From NCBI GenBank assembly GCA_021325615.1, contig JAJPGU010000012.1:99543-163542 (forward strand): DNA of 64,000 nucleotides, given 5' to 3'. Each line of letters begins with the position of its first letter. Positions within the stretch are counted from its first letter, which is position 1. Below the pieces are notes generated by a model. That model saw nothing but the letters and a program-made list of their open reading frames with translations. It ran no database searches and was not told the DNA's origin. The position numbers and the translations under genes are program-made. This DNA is from Nitrososphaerota archaeon. Its GTDB lineage: Archaea > Thermoproteota > Nitrososphaeria > Nitrososphaerales > Nitrosopumilaceae. Of this stretch, positions 49,737-58,820 are shown piece by piece.

Positions 49737-50501
49737 ATGCGATTAAAGGACAAGGTGGCAATAGTAACAGGCGCATCAAGCGAGATAGGGATCGAAATCT
49801 CAAAAAGGTTTGTCGAGGAGGGCGCAAAAGTGGTTCTTGTTGGAAGGAACAGGGAAAAGCTGGAAAAGGCAAGGGCCATGATAACAAATTACCAGCAGAA
49901 TACTGTCGTTATCCCGTGCGACATAACAAACGAGTCGCAGGTTATCCAGACAATAAACCAAGTAAACGAACATTACGGCAAGATAGACATACTAGTCAAT
50001 AATGCGGCTGCAATAAACGACCCGATACACTTCCATGAGATGAAGGAGACGGACTGGGTGAATCTTGTGAATACCAACCTTTTTGGAACCTTCAAGATAA
50101 CAAAATCTGCCATCGTAAAGATGCTGGAAAACAAAAAGGGTTGCATCATAAACATCGGCTCGATCTCAAGCGAGAGGGCGATACCAAAGGTTCACCTCAC
50201 GGTTTACTGTACAACCAAGGCTGCCATAAACATGTTTACCAAAGGAATAGCAATAGAATATGCGAGAAGGAACATCAGGTGCAACTGCATAAATCCCGGA
50301 ATAATCAACGCGGGGAGCATAAAGCCATATCTGGATTACCCTGAGGCCAGGAAGGTCCTGCAGGAAAGACAGCCGATAAACAGGATTGGAGAGCCTGCCG
50401 ACGTAGCAAACGCCGCGGTCTATCTTGCCTCTGACGAAGCAAACTGGATAACCGGCGTCATACTAAACGTCGACGGCGGCAAATCGTCATCAGAGGGATA
50501 G
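49737..50501 (+). CDS. short-chain dehydrogenase/reductase, FabG-like
   Basis: 254 residues, classical SDR: cofactor motif [11 protein letters not shown] near 13, NNAAA near 85, catalytic Ser in IGSISSERA near 140, YCTTK near 156, and [13 protein letters not shown](P)-dependent oxidoreductase; substrate cannot be deduced. In thaumarchaeota such enzymes can act on 3-oxoacyl or sugar substrates. Confidence 0.9.
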   Translation: MRLKDKVAIVTGASSEIGIEISKRFVEEGAKVVLVGRNREKLEKARAMITNYQQNTVVIPCDITNESQVIQTINQVNEHYGKIDILVNNAAAINDPIHFHEMKETDWVNLVNTNLFGTFKITKSAIVKMLENKKGCIINIGSISSERAIPKVHLTVYCTTKAAINMFTKGIAIEYARRNIRCNCINPGIINAGSIKPYLDYPEARKVLQERQPINRIGEPADVANAAVYLASDEANWITGVILNVDGGKSSSEG

Positions 50502-50617
50502 CCAGCCTAAAACTGCAGGAGGCCAGAAACCAAAGGGCATGCCGGGAATGCAAGTCTAGCTGGATATGGATAATGACTGAAATGCAAACACCTTAACTAG
50601 TAAATTTAATCGAGAGT

Positions 50618-50627
50618 CTTAAATAAC
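50618..50627 (+). promoter_or_regulatory. TATA box of PEFG protein gene
   Basis: CTTAAATAAC centred 22 bases before the TTG start at 50645. Confidence 0.45.
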
Positions 50628-50644
50628 TAAAATCCACCGTTTAT

Positions 50645-51439
50645 TTGTTGAAATCCGTACCATTCCTCCTTGTTCTTGCGCTATCGGCAGGCATATTCAC
50701 AGCGATCCCAGCACTCGCGCAGGCGGATTCTGCCATTACAGTAAAAACCGACAAGCAATCATATTCCGACGGTGATCAGATGGCAATCTCTGGTACCGTC
50801 GCCAGCCAGCTAAATGTCCCGATCTCAATCGTCGTGAAAGATCCTTCGGGAAATATTGTGCTGATAGGCCAAGTGACTCCGGGCTCGGACGGCACGTATT
50901 CTACCACTGTCACCGCGGGGGGAGATTTGTGGACTGCGGTGGGATCTTACGAGGTGGATGTAACTTATGGCAGTAAGGACAATACTGCCAAGGCCATGTT
51001 CCAGTTTGCCGGTTCTACCCTCACGACCCCAATTACCATTGAGGGTCAGGAGTACAATGCCACCTATAGGATAACAAACGGAAAGGTATTGGGAATTGTT
51101 CCGGACACTTCGGCAAAATCACTCACGGTACGCATTCAATCCTCGGGCAACGGAACTTTGTCGATAGACCTTCCACGCTCCATAATTGACGCAAAGAGCG
51201 GAGGGCAAGACGCTAATTATGCCGTGGAAGAGGACGGCAAGGTATCGCCATTTAACGAGACACGTTCGAATCCTACAAGCAGGACCCTTGCCATCCAGTT
51301 TGGACCTTCAACCTCCCAGATCACGATAACTGGAACCCAGATTATTCCCGAGTTTAGTGCGCTTGCAGCAGTTGTCCTTACAATTGCCATGCTCGGAGCG
51401 ATATTTTGCTTCAGGCCGAGTTTCAATCCTGTCGGATAA
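50645..51439 (+). CDS. secreted protein with PEFG-type C-terminal sorting signal
   Basis: 264 residues, TTG start. Signal peptide at 1-27 (LLVLALSAGIFTAIPALAQA). Extracellular beta-domains include the KQSYSDGDQMAISGTV pattern, common in thaumarchaeal surface proteins. The end has IIPEFSALAAVVLTIAMLG followed by a basic tail: a PEF-CTERM signal recognised by archaeosortase-like enzymes. A homologue with the same layout is at 58821. Confidence 0.85.
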   Translation: MLKSVPFLLVLALSAGIFTAIPALAQADSAITVKTDKQSYSDGDQMAISGTVASQLNVPISIVVKDPSGNIVLIGQVTPGSDGTYSTTVTAGGDLWTAVGSYEVDVTYGSKDNTAKAMFQFAGSTLTTPITIEGQEYNATYRITNGKVLGIVPDTSAKSLTVRIQSSGNGTLSIDLPRSIIDAKSGGQDANYAVEEDGKVSPFNETRSNPTSRTLAIQFGPSTSQITITGTQIIPEFSALAAVVLTIAMLGAIFCFRPSFNPVG

Positions 51440-51505
51440 TGGAAACGTTTGTCATGGCGGTTTTCGTACACGCCCATGCGAATTATGTAAAGCCGAATTT
51501 CGTAC

Positions 51506-51835
51506 TTAGATTGCCTTTTCGTCTTGTGCGCCTGAGGCAATGTCAATTGCGCGGCTGATTGGAGATATGAAAATCTTGCCGATTTTCGCATTATCCTTGA
51601 TTATCTGAACGACGGCCTCCTCGTCCTTTTCCTCCACGATGACCTGGATGACATACTTGTCGCTGAACTCAGGCGTAAACATTTCCGTCCCCTTCGCAGC
51701 GTGGATTTTCGGACTGGTACTTTTGCCTCGGCCCCGAACCTTCATCACGGTAATGCCGCCAACGTGGATCTTCTTCAAACCGTCGCTTATTGCCTTGGTG
51801 TCGCCCTGCCCTACTACCACTTCAATTCTTATCAT
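51506..51835 (-). CDS. P-II nitrogen regulatory protein (GlnB/GlnK family)
   Basis: 109 residues. P-II fold with IRIEVVVGQGDTKAISDGL, B-loop-like GRGKSTSPK, and a terminal strand-loop IGKIFISPISRAIDI. The T-loop lacks the uridylylated Tyr51 found in proteobacteria. It is one of two tandem P-II genes upstream of amt, transcribed away from it. P-II proteins bind ATP/ADP and 2-oxoglutarate and can block Amt. Confidence 0.93.
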   Translation of the reverse strand: MIRIEVVVGQGDTKAISDGLKKIHVGGITVMKVRGRGKSTSPKIHAAKGTEMFTPEFSDKYVIQVIVEEKDEEAVVQIIKDNAKIGKIFISPISRAIDIASGAQDEKAI

Positions 51836-51883
51836 GGCAAAAAAATACCTCGGACACTAATTAACAATTGCGAAAAATGATCT

Positions 51884-52213
51884 CTAAATCACTTGTTCGC
51901 CCTTTTTCTCAGTGGGTATGTCAAATGCCTCGGAAATCGGCATGACAAATATTTTTCCGAGTTTTGCTTTTGAGCGGGCGATCTCAATCACCTCGCCCTT
52001 CTTCTCGTCAGGTACAATCACTTCCACGATGAATCTTTCGCCAAATTCTGGCGTGAAAATCTCGGTTCCTTTTGAGGCGTGGAGTTGCGGGCTGACCGTT
52101 TTGCCCCTTCCCCATCCCCTGTATGCGGTAATTCCGCCCACCGAGATTTTTTTCAGCGCGTCGCTGATTGGCCTTACATCATTTTCTGGAAGTATGATCT
52201 CTATCTTGATCAA
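51884..52213 (-). CDS. P-II nitrogen regulatory protein (GlnB/GlnK family)
   Basis: 109 residues, same family as the next gene. IKIEIILPENDVRPISDAL, GGITAYRGWGRGKTVSPQL with a Tyr before the T-loop but no Tyr at position 51, and IGKIFVMPISEAFDI type ending (here LGKIFVMPISEAFDI). Divergent from amt with about 110 bases between starts, the usual GlnK-Amt linkage. Confidence 0.93.
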   Translation of the reverse strand: MIKIEIILPENDVRPISDALKKISVGGITAYRGWGRGKTVSPQLHASKGTEIFTPEFGERFIVEVIVPDEKKGEVIEIARSKAKLGKIFVMPISEAFDIPTEKKGEQVI

Positions 52214-52293
52214 AGTTGTAACAGAATCCTGATACGCATTAAAAAATCTTGTGCAAGATTATCCGGAGTAAAACTCGCAAAAAACCAATTAAT

Positions 52294-52302
52294 TTTTATA
52301 AT
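52294..52302 (+). promoter_or_regulatory. TATA box of amt
   Basis: TTTTATAAT centred 28 bases before the TTG start at 52326; leaderless transcript predicted. Confidence 0.6.
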
Positions 52303-52325
52303 GCTGTTTTTTTAATAGAGAAATC

Positions 52326-53576
52326 TTGCCAATCGACACAGGAGACACCGCTTGGATGCTTATTGCATCCAGCCTTGTATTGTTGATGATCCCAGCTCTG
52401 GGACTTTTTGAGGCCGGCCTCCTAAGAAAGAAAAACACGGTCTCAGTTTTCATGCAGATTTTCTTCGGCCTTGCAATTCTTAGCGTAATGTGGTTTACTT
52501 TCGGTTTTAGCCTCTCATTTGGTCCAGACACGGGGGTTGGCCTCGTAGGAAACATGGACTGGATATTCCTCAAAAATGTACCCTATGATGCCGGCCTACA
52601 CTATGCCCCCACTATTCCAGGCGTACTGTTTGCAAAATTCCAGATGATGTTTGCTACCATCACGCCCCTCCTGCTGACCGGCGCGATAGCCGAGAGGATG
52701 AAGTTTAGCGCATATGTCTTGTTCATAGTGGCCTGGAGCGGACTCATCTACTATCCCTTGGTTCACTGGGTGTGGGGAGGGGGTTGGCTTGGAAAAATGG
52801 GCGTGGTAGATTTCGCAGGAGGCATCGTCATACATACCAGTGCGGGAATGGGAGCCCTTGCTGCGGCATTGGCCCTCGGAAGGAGGCTCAACTACGGCCC
52901 GTCCATAATGATTCCGCACAGCATACCTCTTGCCGTTTTAGGCTCATCGCTTTTGTGGCTCGGATGGTTTGGCTTTAACGCGGGAAGCGCACTTGCCTCG
53001 GGCAGCCTTGCAGGAAACACAATCATAAACACGCACATCGCATCTTCCGTTTCTGCCCTAATCTGGGTAGGCCTTTCATGGATGAAGACCGGAAAGCCCA
53101 GCGTTATTGCCGCAATCAACGGTGCAATCGCGGGCCTTGCAGGAATCACGCCCGCCTCAGGCTATGTGAGCGTTGAACACAGTTTTGTGATAGGAATTGC
53201 CATTGGAATAATCTCATACCTCGGCGTAATCTTCTTCAAGGAGAAGCTGCACATCGACGACGCACTGGATGTGAGCTCAGTACACGGCGTGGCTGGAATC
53301 GTCGGCTCACTAGCAATAGGAATCTTTGCAAGCACCGCGGTCAACGCAGCGGGCCCGAACGGCCTACTCTTCGGAAACCCGCACCAGTTACTAGTGCAGT
53401 CCATAGGGGTCGGAGTGGCAGGGGTGATGGGCTTCTTTGGGACATTTGCCATACTCAAAGTCCTAGACGTGCTTATAGGCATACGCGTTTCGCCAAAGGT
53501 TGAGGAGGCAGGGCTTGACATCGAGGAACATGCCGAGCGGGCATATTCTGACGAAGACGAGTTCGGCAAGATGTAG
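52326..53576 (+). CDS. amt: ammonium transporter
   Basis: 416 residues, eleven membrane segments. Conserved Amt features: DTAWMLIASSLVLLMIPALGLFEAG opening pattern (first 20 positions fit), AERMKFSAY, the pore His in GGIVIHTSAG near residue 168 and in VHGVAGIVGS near 318, and a soluble acidic C-terminal tail. TTG start. It imports NH4+/NH3, the energy substrate of ammonia oxidisers, under likely control of the adjacent P-II proteins. Confidence 0.95.
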   Translation: MPIDTGDTAWMLIASSLVLLMIPALGLFEAGLLRKKNTVSVFMQIFFGLAILSVMWFTFGFSLSFGPDTGVGLVGNMDWIFLKNVPYDAGLHYAPTIPGVLFAKFQMMFATITPLLLTGAIAERMKFSAYVLFIVAWSGLIYYPLVHWVWGGGWLGKMGVVDFAGGIVIHTSAGMGALAAALALGRRLNYGPSIMIPHSIPLAVLGSSLLWLGWFGFNAGSALASGSLAGNTIINTHIASSVSALIWVGLSWMKTGKPSVIAAINGAIAGLAGITPASGYVSVEHSFVIGIAIGIISYLGVIFFKEKLHIDDALDVSSVHGVAGIVGSLAIGIFASTAVNAAGPNGLLFGNPHQLLVQSIGVGVAGVMGFFGTFAILKVLDVLIGIRVSPKVEEAGLDIEEHAERAYSDEDEFGKM

Positions 53577-53582
53577 GGCGTC

Positions 53583-53690
53583 CTACGCAGTGCTATAATT
53601 ACAGCAAAGGCATCGGTATTTCTTCTGCCCGCCGCCGGTTCCTGCATCATGGACAATTTCCATCGGCGAGCCGCAGCGCGGGCAGTCCAT
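53583..53690 (-). CDS. 35-residue zinc-ribbon microprotein
   Basis: ATG 53690 to TAG 53583: DCPRCGSPMEIVHDAG, then RCLCCNYSTA. A complete Cys4 ribbon in 35 residues. It starts four bases after the DNA polymerase stop, so it is the last gene of that operon. Converges on amt. Such a domain could bind nucleic acid. Confidence 0.7.
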   Translation of the reverse strand: MDCPRCGSPMEIVHDAGTGGGQKKYRCLCCNYSTA

Positions 53691-53693
53691 TTC

Positions 53694-56252
53694 CTAGTTC
53701 CAAAAGAACTGGTCAAGCCCCATCTGCTTGGGGGCGCCAATCAGGGTGGCAAAATCAAGGTCCATGGAAGACAGTATCTGGTCAAAGGTGCTCTCCATAA
53801 ACTCCATGTATTTTGTAGAGTCAATCTCGTCAGACCTTGCCATCTCGACTGGCTTTACCCCGGGCTTGTTGATTATCTTGACATATGATATGATGTCGCC
53901 TTTTTTTATCTCGCGGGTGGACTCGAGGAGCTTGGCTGCCCGAATGTGCTGTGGTACCGTCTTGACATATTCCGACGGCGCCTTGCTTATCATTACGTTG
54001 AATGCAAGCTCGTTGAGTGGGATCTGTCTTGCCTTGAGACGCTTAGCGTACTGGGAAATCATCTCGCCTATTTTCTGCTTTGATTGAGCAAAATCTCCCT
54101 CGGATTGGACATTTGAAAGAATTCCCAAAATCTCGTAGAAAAGGTTCCTGATGAATGGAGGCGTGTGGGACTTTTTTCCTGTGAGTCCTTTGACATCAAC
54201 TTTGCCGTCCTTTTGAACGCCGAGGTAGTTCTTCTTCCTAGTGCTGAAAACTACATAGCGGTACTCCTTGTCAAGGTCAAGGTCTACGCCAAACTCGCCC
54301 TTTGCCCATGAAACTATCTTTTGTATCTGGTCTTTTGTTGGTCCCTTGAGGAACAAGCTATCCGTGTCAGAATAAAGAACTTCAATTCCTATGGACTTGC
54401 ACTTTTCTATGGTTTCAATTATTGTGAATCTGCCAAAGGCAGTGGTGGCCTCTGCTACCGGAAGGCAGTAGAGCGGGAAAATCTCAGCCCCCATGACTCC
54501 GTAGCTAGCATTCAGGATGACCTTGAGCGCTTGGCTTACCACGGTGTAAAGCTGCTTTTGGTCCTCGCTAAGGGTCGGGTTCTTTGAGAGGCTTTTGTAG
54601 TAGTTGACCCTCAGGTCCCGCAGTGATCCTATCAGAATGGCGGTAAGGCCGTCCCTCTTCTTACAAACCCAGTGGGTGGTCTCGGGAATCAAGTTCTTCC
54701 GGCACTCGTCGTGGGTACACCTGACGGTCTCATATGAGAGGTTTCTTACCTTGATTATGCTTGGATACAGGCTCGCAAAGTCCATCACAAAAACGTTGAA
54801 GTGTATGCCCTCCTTTGGCTCGACAACAAGACCCCCCCGGTACTTCTTGTCCTTTATTACCGCCTCGGTTGACGCGGCAACCGACTTTTGCTCAAGCTCC
54901 TCCCTCCTTGGAATCAAAAAGTTGTGCCTCCTGTGCTCATAATAGAAGAGGCTGCGTATCCACTGCGAGACGCCCATCCTTGAGATGTCATCTATCGGCA
55001 TCCTGCCAATCCTTGTGATTACCACAAGGAGGTTCATCAGCAGGTCGTTGTTAAAACTCGTGAGCTTCTCAGTTATTCTGGCGTCATTGAAGCAGTAGTT
55101 TGCCAGCTCGTACATCGAAAGGTCGTTTAGGTCCCCGTCATACTCTATCTTGGACTCGTCAATGAGGCCCTCGGCTATGCTGTTGAGTGAAAAATCATTG
55201 TACTTGTGGCTGAATGCGTAAATTTGGAATGAGCGGTTTGAAAACGCCCTGTAAAGGTCGATGTGTACGCCCTGCTTCAGGGTCGCCGAGTCCCTCATCA
55301 TTATCAGCGGTATGTCCTTCAATTCAATACCGAGGCGCTCTGCCCTGTTGTACATGTACGGCATGTCAAAGTCATCGCCGTTGAAGGTTATTACAAAGGG
55401 ATATCCAGTAATAATGTCAAACGACCTCCGAATCATGTCTGCCTCCTTGTCCTCGTCAAAGAACGTGACCTTGACGTCGGAAGGAATCTCGCTTGCCCCC
55501 TCCTTTATTGCAGCCCTCTTGAGCACGAAGACCTCTTTTAGGCCATCACTCCCGCAAAACCCTACGGCGGTAACCTTCCTGTCAGCAATCTTTGGATCCG
55601 GGATGCGCCCGGTCTCTGATTCAACCTCGATGTCAAAACTCACCCTGCGGATTTTCGGGATGGGCTGGTTGAGCAGGTTTGCCCATTGGGTTATGTGGTC
55701 TTGGAACCCCTTCTGGTCGATTATGCCTATGCTTGTAACCTTGTCGTAAAGCAGCCCCTTGAGGGCTATCTGAACCTCGTCTGGAATCTCGTATGAAAAT
55801 TCCTTTAATTTTCCTCCCTCTATGGTGTAATAACTTCCCACAATCAGGCCGTTGTCATATAGGTAGTTCTCATAATACTTGATGTCGGACTCCCATGTTT
55901 CCATGGTGTTTCTTATGCTCTTGTCTGTCTGGGTTCCGCCGATGGCAAGGGGATCAGATACTATTATCTTTGTCATGTCGACAGTCCTGTCCTTTAGCAG
56001 GTCCTGCTTCTGTGTCTTCTCCAGCTTGATGACGTCCTTGCGTTCTGAAAGAAACGAAATTTCTTCCGGCATGAGCCTAGAATAGCAGTATGGCTTGTGT
56101 CCAGTGTTGTCTGACCAGAGAAGGACTTTCTGCGAGACTGGCTCGTAGAACTTTAGCACTGCCACCTTCTTCTGACCGTCGTACGTGGCAGAGACTAGGA
56201 GAGCGGGAGACATGGTAGTGGTTACTTCTTCGACGGCCTTGGTGTGCTGCAT
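53694..56252 (-). CDS. polB: family B DNA polymerase
   Basis: 852 residues from ATG 56252. 3'-5' exonuclease motifs: Exo I SFDIEVES near residue 212, Exo II TFNGDDFDMPY near 296, Exo III YCFNDARIT near 386. Polymerase motifs: A DFASLYPSII, B LKVILNASYGVMG, C LYSDTDSLFL, and KKNYLGV. Replicative/repair polymerase. The open frame continues to 56294, but that overlaps the deaminase gene, so the internal ATG is preferred. Confidence 0.95.
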   Translation of the reverse strand: MQHTKAVEEVTTTMSPALLVSATYDGQKKVAVLKFYEPVSQKVLLWSDNTGHKPYCYSRLMPEEISFLSERKDVIKLEKTQKQDLLKDRTVDMTKIIVSDPLAIGGTQTDKSIRNTMETWESDIKYYENYLYDNGLIVGSYYTIEGGKLKEFSYEIPDEVQIALKGLLYDKVTSIGIIDQKGFQDHITQWANLLNQPIPKIRRVSFDIEVESETGRIPDPKIADRKVTAVGFCGSDGLKEVFVLKRAAIKEGASEIPSDVKVTFFDEDKEADMIRRSFDIITGYPFVITFNGDDFDMPYMYNRAERLGIELKDIPLIMMRDSATLKQGVHIDLYRAFSNRSFQIYAFSHKYNDFSLNSIAEGLIDESKIEYDGDLNDLSMYELANYCFNDARITEKLTSFNNDLLMNLLVVITRIGRMPIDDISRMGVSQWIRSLFYYEHRRHNFLIPRREELEQKSVAASTEAVIKDKKYRGGLVVEPKEGIHFNVFVMDFASLYPSIIKVRNLSYETVRCTHDECRKNLIPETTHWVCKKRDGLTAILIGSLRDLRVNYYKSLSKNPTLSEDQKQLYTVVSQALKVILNASYGVMGAEIFPLYCLPVAEATTAFGRFTIIETIEKCKSIGIEVLYSDTDSLFLKGPTKDQIQKIVSWAKGEFGVDLDLDKEYRYVVFSTRKKNYLGVQKDGKVDVKGLTGKKSHTPPFIRNLFYEILGILSNVQSEGDFAQSKQKIGEMISQYAKRLKARQIPLNELAFNVMISKAPSEYVKTVPQHIRAAKLLESTREIKKGDIISYVKIINKPGVKPVEMARSDEIDSTKYMEFMESTFDQILSSMDLDFATLIGAPKQMGLDQFFWN

Positions 56253-56259
56253 CTTTATC

Positions 56260-56796
56260 TCACTTGGGTATGAGGCTTGAAGCAGGTTCTTCAAGCAAAG
56301 CCTTTATCCAATACTTTATCCTCTCCCTGTCAAGTTTCACAACCTCCACCCCCGCTTCCTGAAGGAGGTCGTAATCCGTCTCAGGATAAGAGTCAAGGCA
56401 GACTATCCTCCTTACTCCTGTGGTAATGGCCATTTTGCTACACTCAAGACAAGTTACGAAGGTTGTGTAAAGCGTGGTGTCCTTTGTTCCTGATCCAACG
56501 CCTAGGATAGCACAGTGCATGATGGCATTTGCCTCCGCATGGTTGCATATGCACCTGTCAAGTGCCTCGCCTGATGCCACCTTTCCCTCTACCCGAAGTT
56601 GGCACCTTTTACAGCCTCCTTCGTAACAGTTCCTCACGCCGGGAGGGGTGCCGTTGTACCCCGTGGCGATCTGTCGGTGGTCTCGTACGATTACTGCACC
56701 TACCTGTCTAGTAATACAGTTTGAACGCAATTTAGCAAGCTCAGCTTGAAGCATAAAGTACTCGTCCCAAGTAGGACGCTCGAATTCCCTCTTCAC
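56260..56796 (-). CDS. deoxycytidylate deaminase
   Basis: 178 residues. Zn-dependent deaminase fold: RQVGAVIVRDHRQIATGYNGTP, HAE motif in CNHAEANAI near 85, and PCxxC-like TCLECSKMAI near 115. Converts dCMP to dUMP for dTMP synthesis. It is the first gene of the polB operon, 7 bases upstream of the polymerase start. A dUTP-supplying enzyme placed next to polB is sensible. Confidence 0.9.
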   Translation of the reverse strand: MKREFERPTWDEYFMLQAELAKLRSNCITRQVGAVIVRDHRQIATGYNGTPPGVRNCYEGGCKRCQLRVEGKVASGEALDRCICNHAEANAIMHCAILGVGSGTKDTTLYTTFVTCLECSKMAITTGVRRIVCLDSYPETDYDLLQEAGVEVVKLDRERIKYWIKALLEEPASSLIPK

Positions 56797-56918
56797 AGAT
56801 GAACTGTCAACTCGGTCTAATATAAGATCTACAAAGGATCCGTATGCAAATTCCTAAGCTTAGTGTAGCTATCTGCATGGAAGAACGGTTTTATTTTGCC
56901 AAAGGGAGCTGAAGTTGC

Positions 56919-58424
56919 TTGAGCACAAGGCATGTGGAACATCCACTTATCAGGAAAACATCAATAGAGTTTCGTGAATATCAGGCAAACCTAGCAAAAC
57001 AGGCCATTGACAGCAACTGCCTCGTTGTCCTACCAACGGGCCTTGGCAAGACCACTGTGGCCTTGCAGGTAATCGCAGAGTTCCTTTCGAGGAGGACGGG
57101 CGGAGTGCTATTCCTTGCCCCTACACGTGTCCTTGCCCACCAGCATTATGAGTTTCTCAAATCGAACCTGCTTGTTGACGACATCTCCCTCATTACCGGC
57201 GAAGACCCCCTAGGTAAGCGCAAAAAGTTGTGGATAAACAGCGTGGTGTGTGCGACCCCAGAGATAGTAAAAAACGACCTTGACCGCCAGCTTGCGGACC
57301 CATCACAGTTTGTCCTTGTCATTTTTGATGAAGCGCACAGGACGGTGGGCGACTATGCATATTCAGGAATTGCAGAGCGACTGGCGACCACATGTGTCAG
57401 GGTCATGGGTATGACTGCAACACTCCCAAGCGAAAGAGAAAAAGCATCTGACATACTTAAGACCCTCAGGATTTCATCAATTGCCCAAAGGACAGAGGAA
57501 AGCCCAGACGTCAAACCATACGTTCAAGAAACTGAGACTCAGTGGATGACTGTAGATCTCCCGCCGGAAATGAAACAGATCCAGTCATACATAAAATTCT
57601 CCATAGAATCCCAGTATGCCGACCTCAAGAGGCTAGGGCTGAGCCTCTCCGCATCCAGGTCGCTTTCCGAACTCTTGCGGGCAAGGGAATTCGTCCTTCG
57701 CCAGAACAGGAGGGCCGCAAAGCCGCTCTTTACTGCGATTAGGCTGATCCATGCACTTAACGTACTTGAGTCACACGGCATCACCTCCTTCCTCAGGTTT
57801 TGTGAGAGAACCAGGGAGAAGAAAGGGGTGGGGATAAAGGATCTGTTTGAAAACGATCAAAACTTTGTTACTGCAGTACGCCTCGCTACCGAGGCCCAGC
57901 AGAAGGGCATAGAACACTCCAAGCTGACCAAGCTCGGGGAAATAATAAACGGCCTGCCAGGCAAAGTCCTGATATTTACAAGCTATAGGGATTCAGTGGA
58001 TGTCATACACCAGAAGCTTGGAGAGATGAACATTCCGGCAGGGTTCCTCATAGGGAAGGCCGGGGAGACTGGACTGAAGCAAAAGAAGCAGATAGAAACC
58101 GTGCAGAAATTCAGGGATGGCGAATACAAGGCACTCATTGCAACACGGGTGGGAGAGGAAGGCCTTGACATTTCCGAGGTAAACACCGTCATCTTTTTCG
58201 ACAACGTCCCGAGCTCTATCCGCTATGTCCAGAGAAAGGGCAGGACGGGCAGGAAGGACTTTGGAAAGTTGATAGTGCTGATTGCCAAGGACACGACCGA
58301 CGAGACATACTACTGGATTGGCAGGAGGAAGGTAACCGCCGCAAAAAAGATGGGGGAGAAAATGTCAAAGATTCTAAAAGAGCAAGAGATGCCTCAAAAA
58401 ACCGGCCTTGACGCATACATCTAG
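56919..58424 (+). CDS. Hef/FANCM-type DEAD-box helicase (helicase part only)
   Basis: 501 residues, TTG start. Motif I VVLPTGLGKTTVAL near 35, Ia LAPTRVLAHQ, II IFDEAHRTVG, III MTATLPSE, a helical insert, then IV-VI with IFTSYRDSVDVI, ATRVGEEGLDI and YVQRKGRTGR. This is the Hef/FANCM helicase; the C-terminal XPF-type nuclease of euryarchaeal Hef is absent. It unwinds stalled forks. Divergent from dCMP deaminase. Confidence 0.92.
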   Translation: MSTRHVEHPLIRKTSIEFREYQANLAKQAIDSNCLVVLPTGLGKTTVALQVIAEFLSRRTGGVLFLAPTRVLAHQHYEFLKSNLLVDDISLITGEDPLGKRKKLWINSVVCATPEIVKNDLDRQLADPSQFVLVIFDEAHRTVGDYAYSGIAERLATTCVRVMGMTATLPSEREKASDILKTLRISSIAQRTEESPDVKPYVQETETQWMTVDLPPEMKQIQSYIKFSIESQYADLKRLGLSLSASRSLSELLRAREFVLRQNRRAAKPLFTAIRLIHALNVLESHGITSFLRFCERTREKKGVGIKDLFENDQNFVTAVRLATEAQQKGIEHSKLTKLGEIINGLPGKVLIFTSYRDSVDVIHQKLGEMNIPAGFLIGKAGETGLKQKKQIETVQKFRDGEYKALIATRVGEEGLDISEVNTVIFFDNVPSSIRYVQRKGRTGRKDFGKLIVLIAKDTTDETYYWIGRRKVTAAKKMGEKMSKILKEQEMPQKTGLDAYI

Positions 58425-58582
58425 AAACAGGAACAAGCAATTAATAGGATAAAGGGTTTGACGGCAGAAGACAAAAATCCGCGCATAACTTGGCGGCATT
58501 CCAAATGGTACTCCAGCCCTAAGCTTCGGAATGTGCATTGTCAAAGGCATCACGAGCAGCGGAAAGATGGACAGAATGATGC

Positions 58583-58687
58583 ATGGCAACTCCTGCGAGG
58601 GCTATTGAGGCTGAAAAGACCGACGAAATCTTCGAGGCGCCAAAATTCGCATTAGATTCGATTTTCGCCACTGGAAAATCCTGGTGA
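58583..58687 (+). CDS. possible 34-residue protein
   Basis: ATG 58583 to TGA 58687 in a 397-base gap; ATPARAIEAEKTDEIFEAPK, then FALDSIFATGKSW. Composition is protein-like but there is no homology. The rest of the gap shows only frames that look non-coding. Confidence 0.3.
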   Translation: MATPARAIEAEKTDEIFEAPKFALDSIFATGKSW

Positions 58688-58788
58688 GGGATAACCCTCA
58701 AGATTGATCAAAGACAAGAACCATTCTAGTTAGGAAAGGGTCGAGTGGCCTGCCAAGGCAACCGGAAGAACTTTCAACACAAATCTAC

Positions 58789-58798
58789 AGTTAAATAC
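58789..58798 (+). promoter_or_regulatory. TATA box of second PEFG protein gene
   Basis: AGTTAAATAC centred 28 bases before ATG 58821. Confidence 0.5.
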
Positions 58799-58820
58799 TC
58801 TGGCATAACAAAAATTTCAA

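Noticed and set aside
58458..58655. 65-codon TTG frame downstream of the Hef-type helicase
   Set aside because: Low-complexity basic translation that looks like an out-of-frame reading; the short ATG frame at 58583 is more protein-like.
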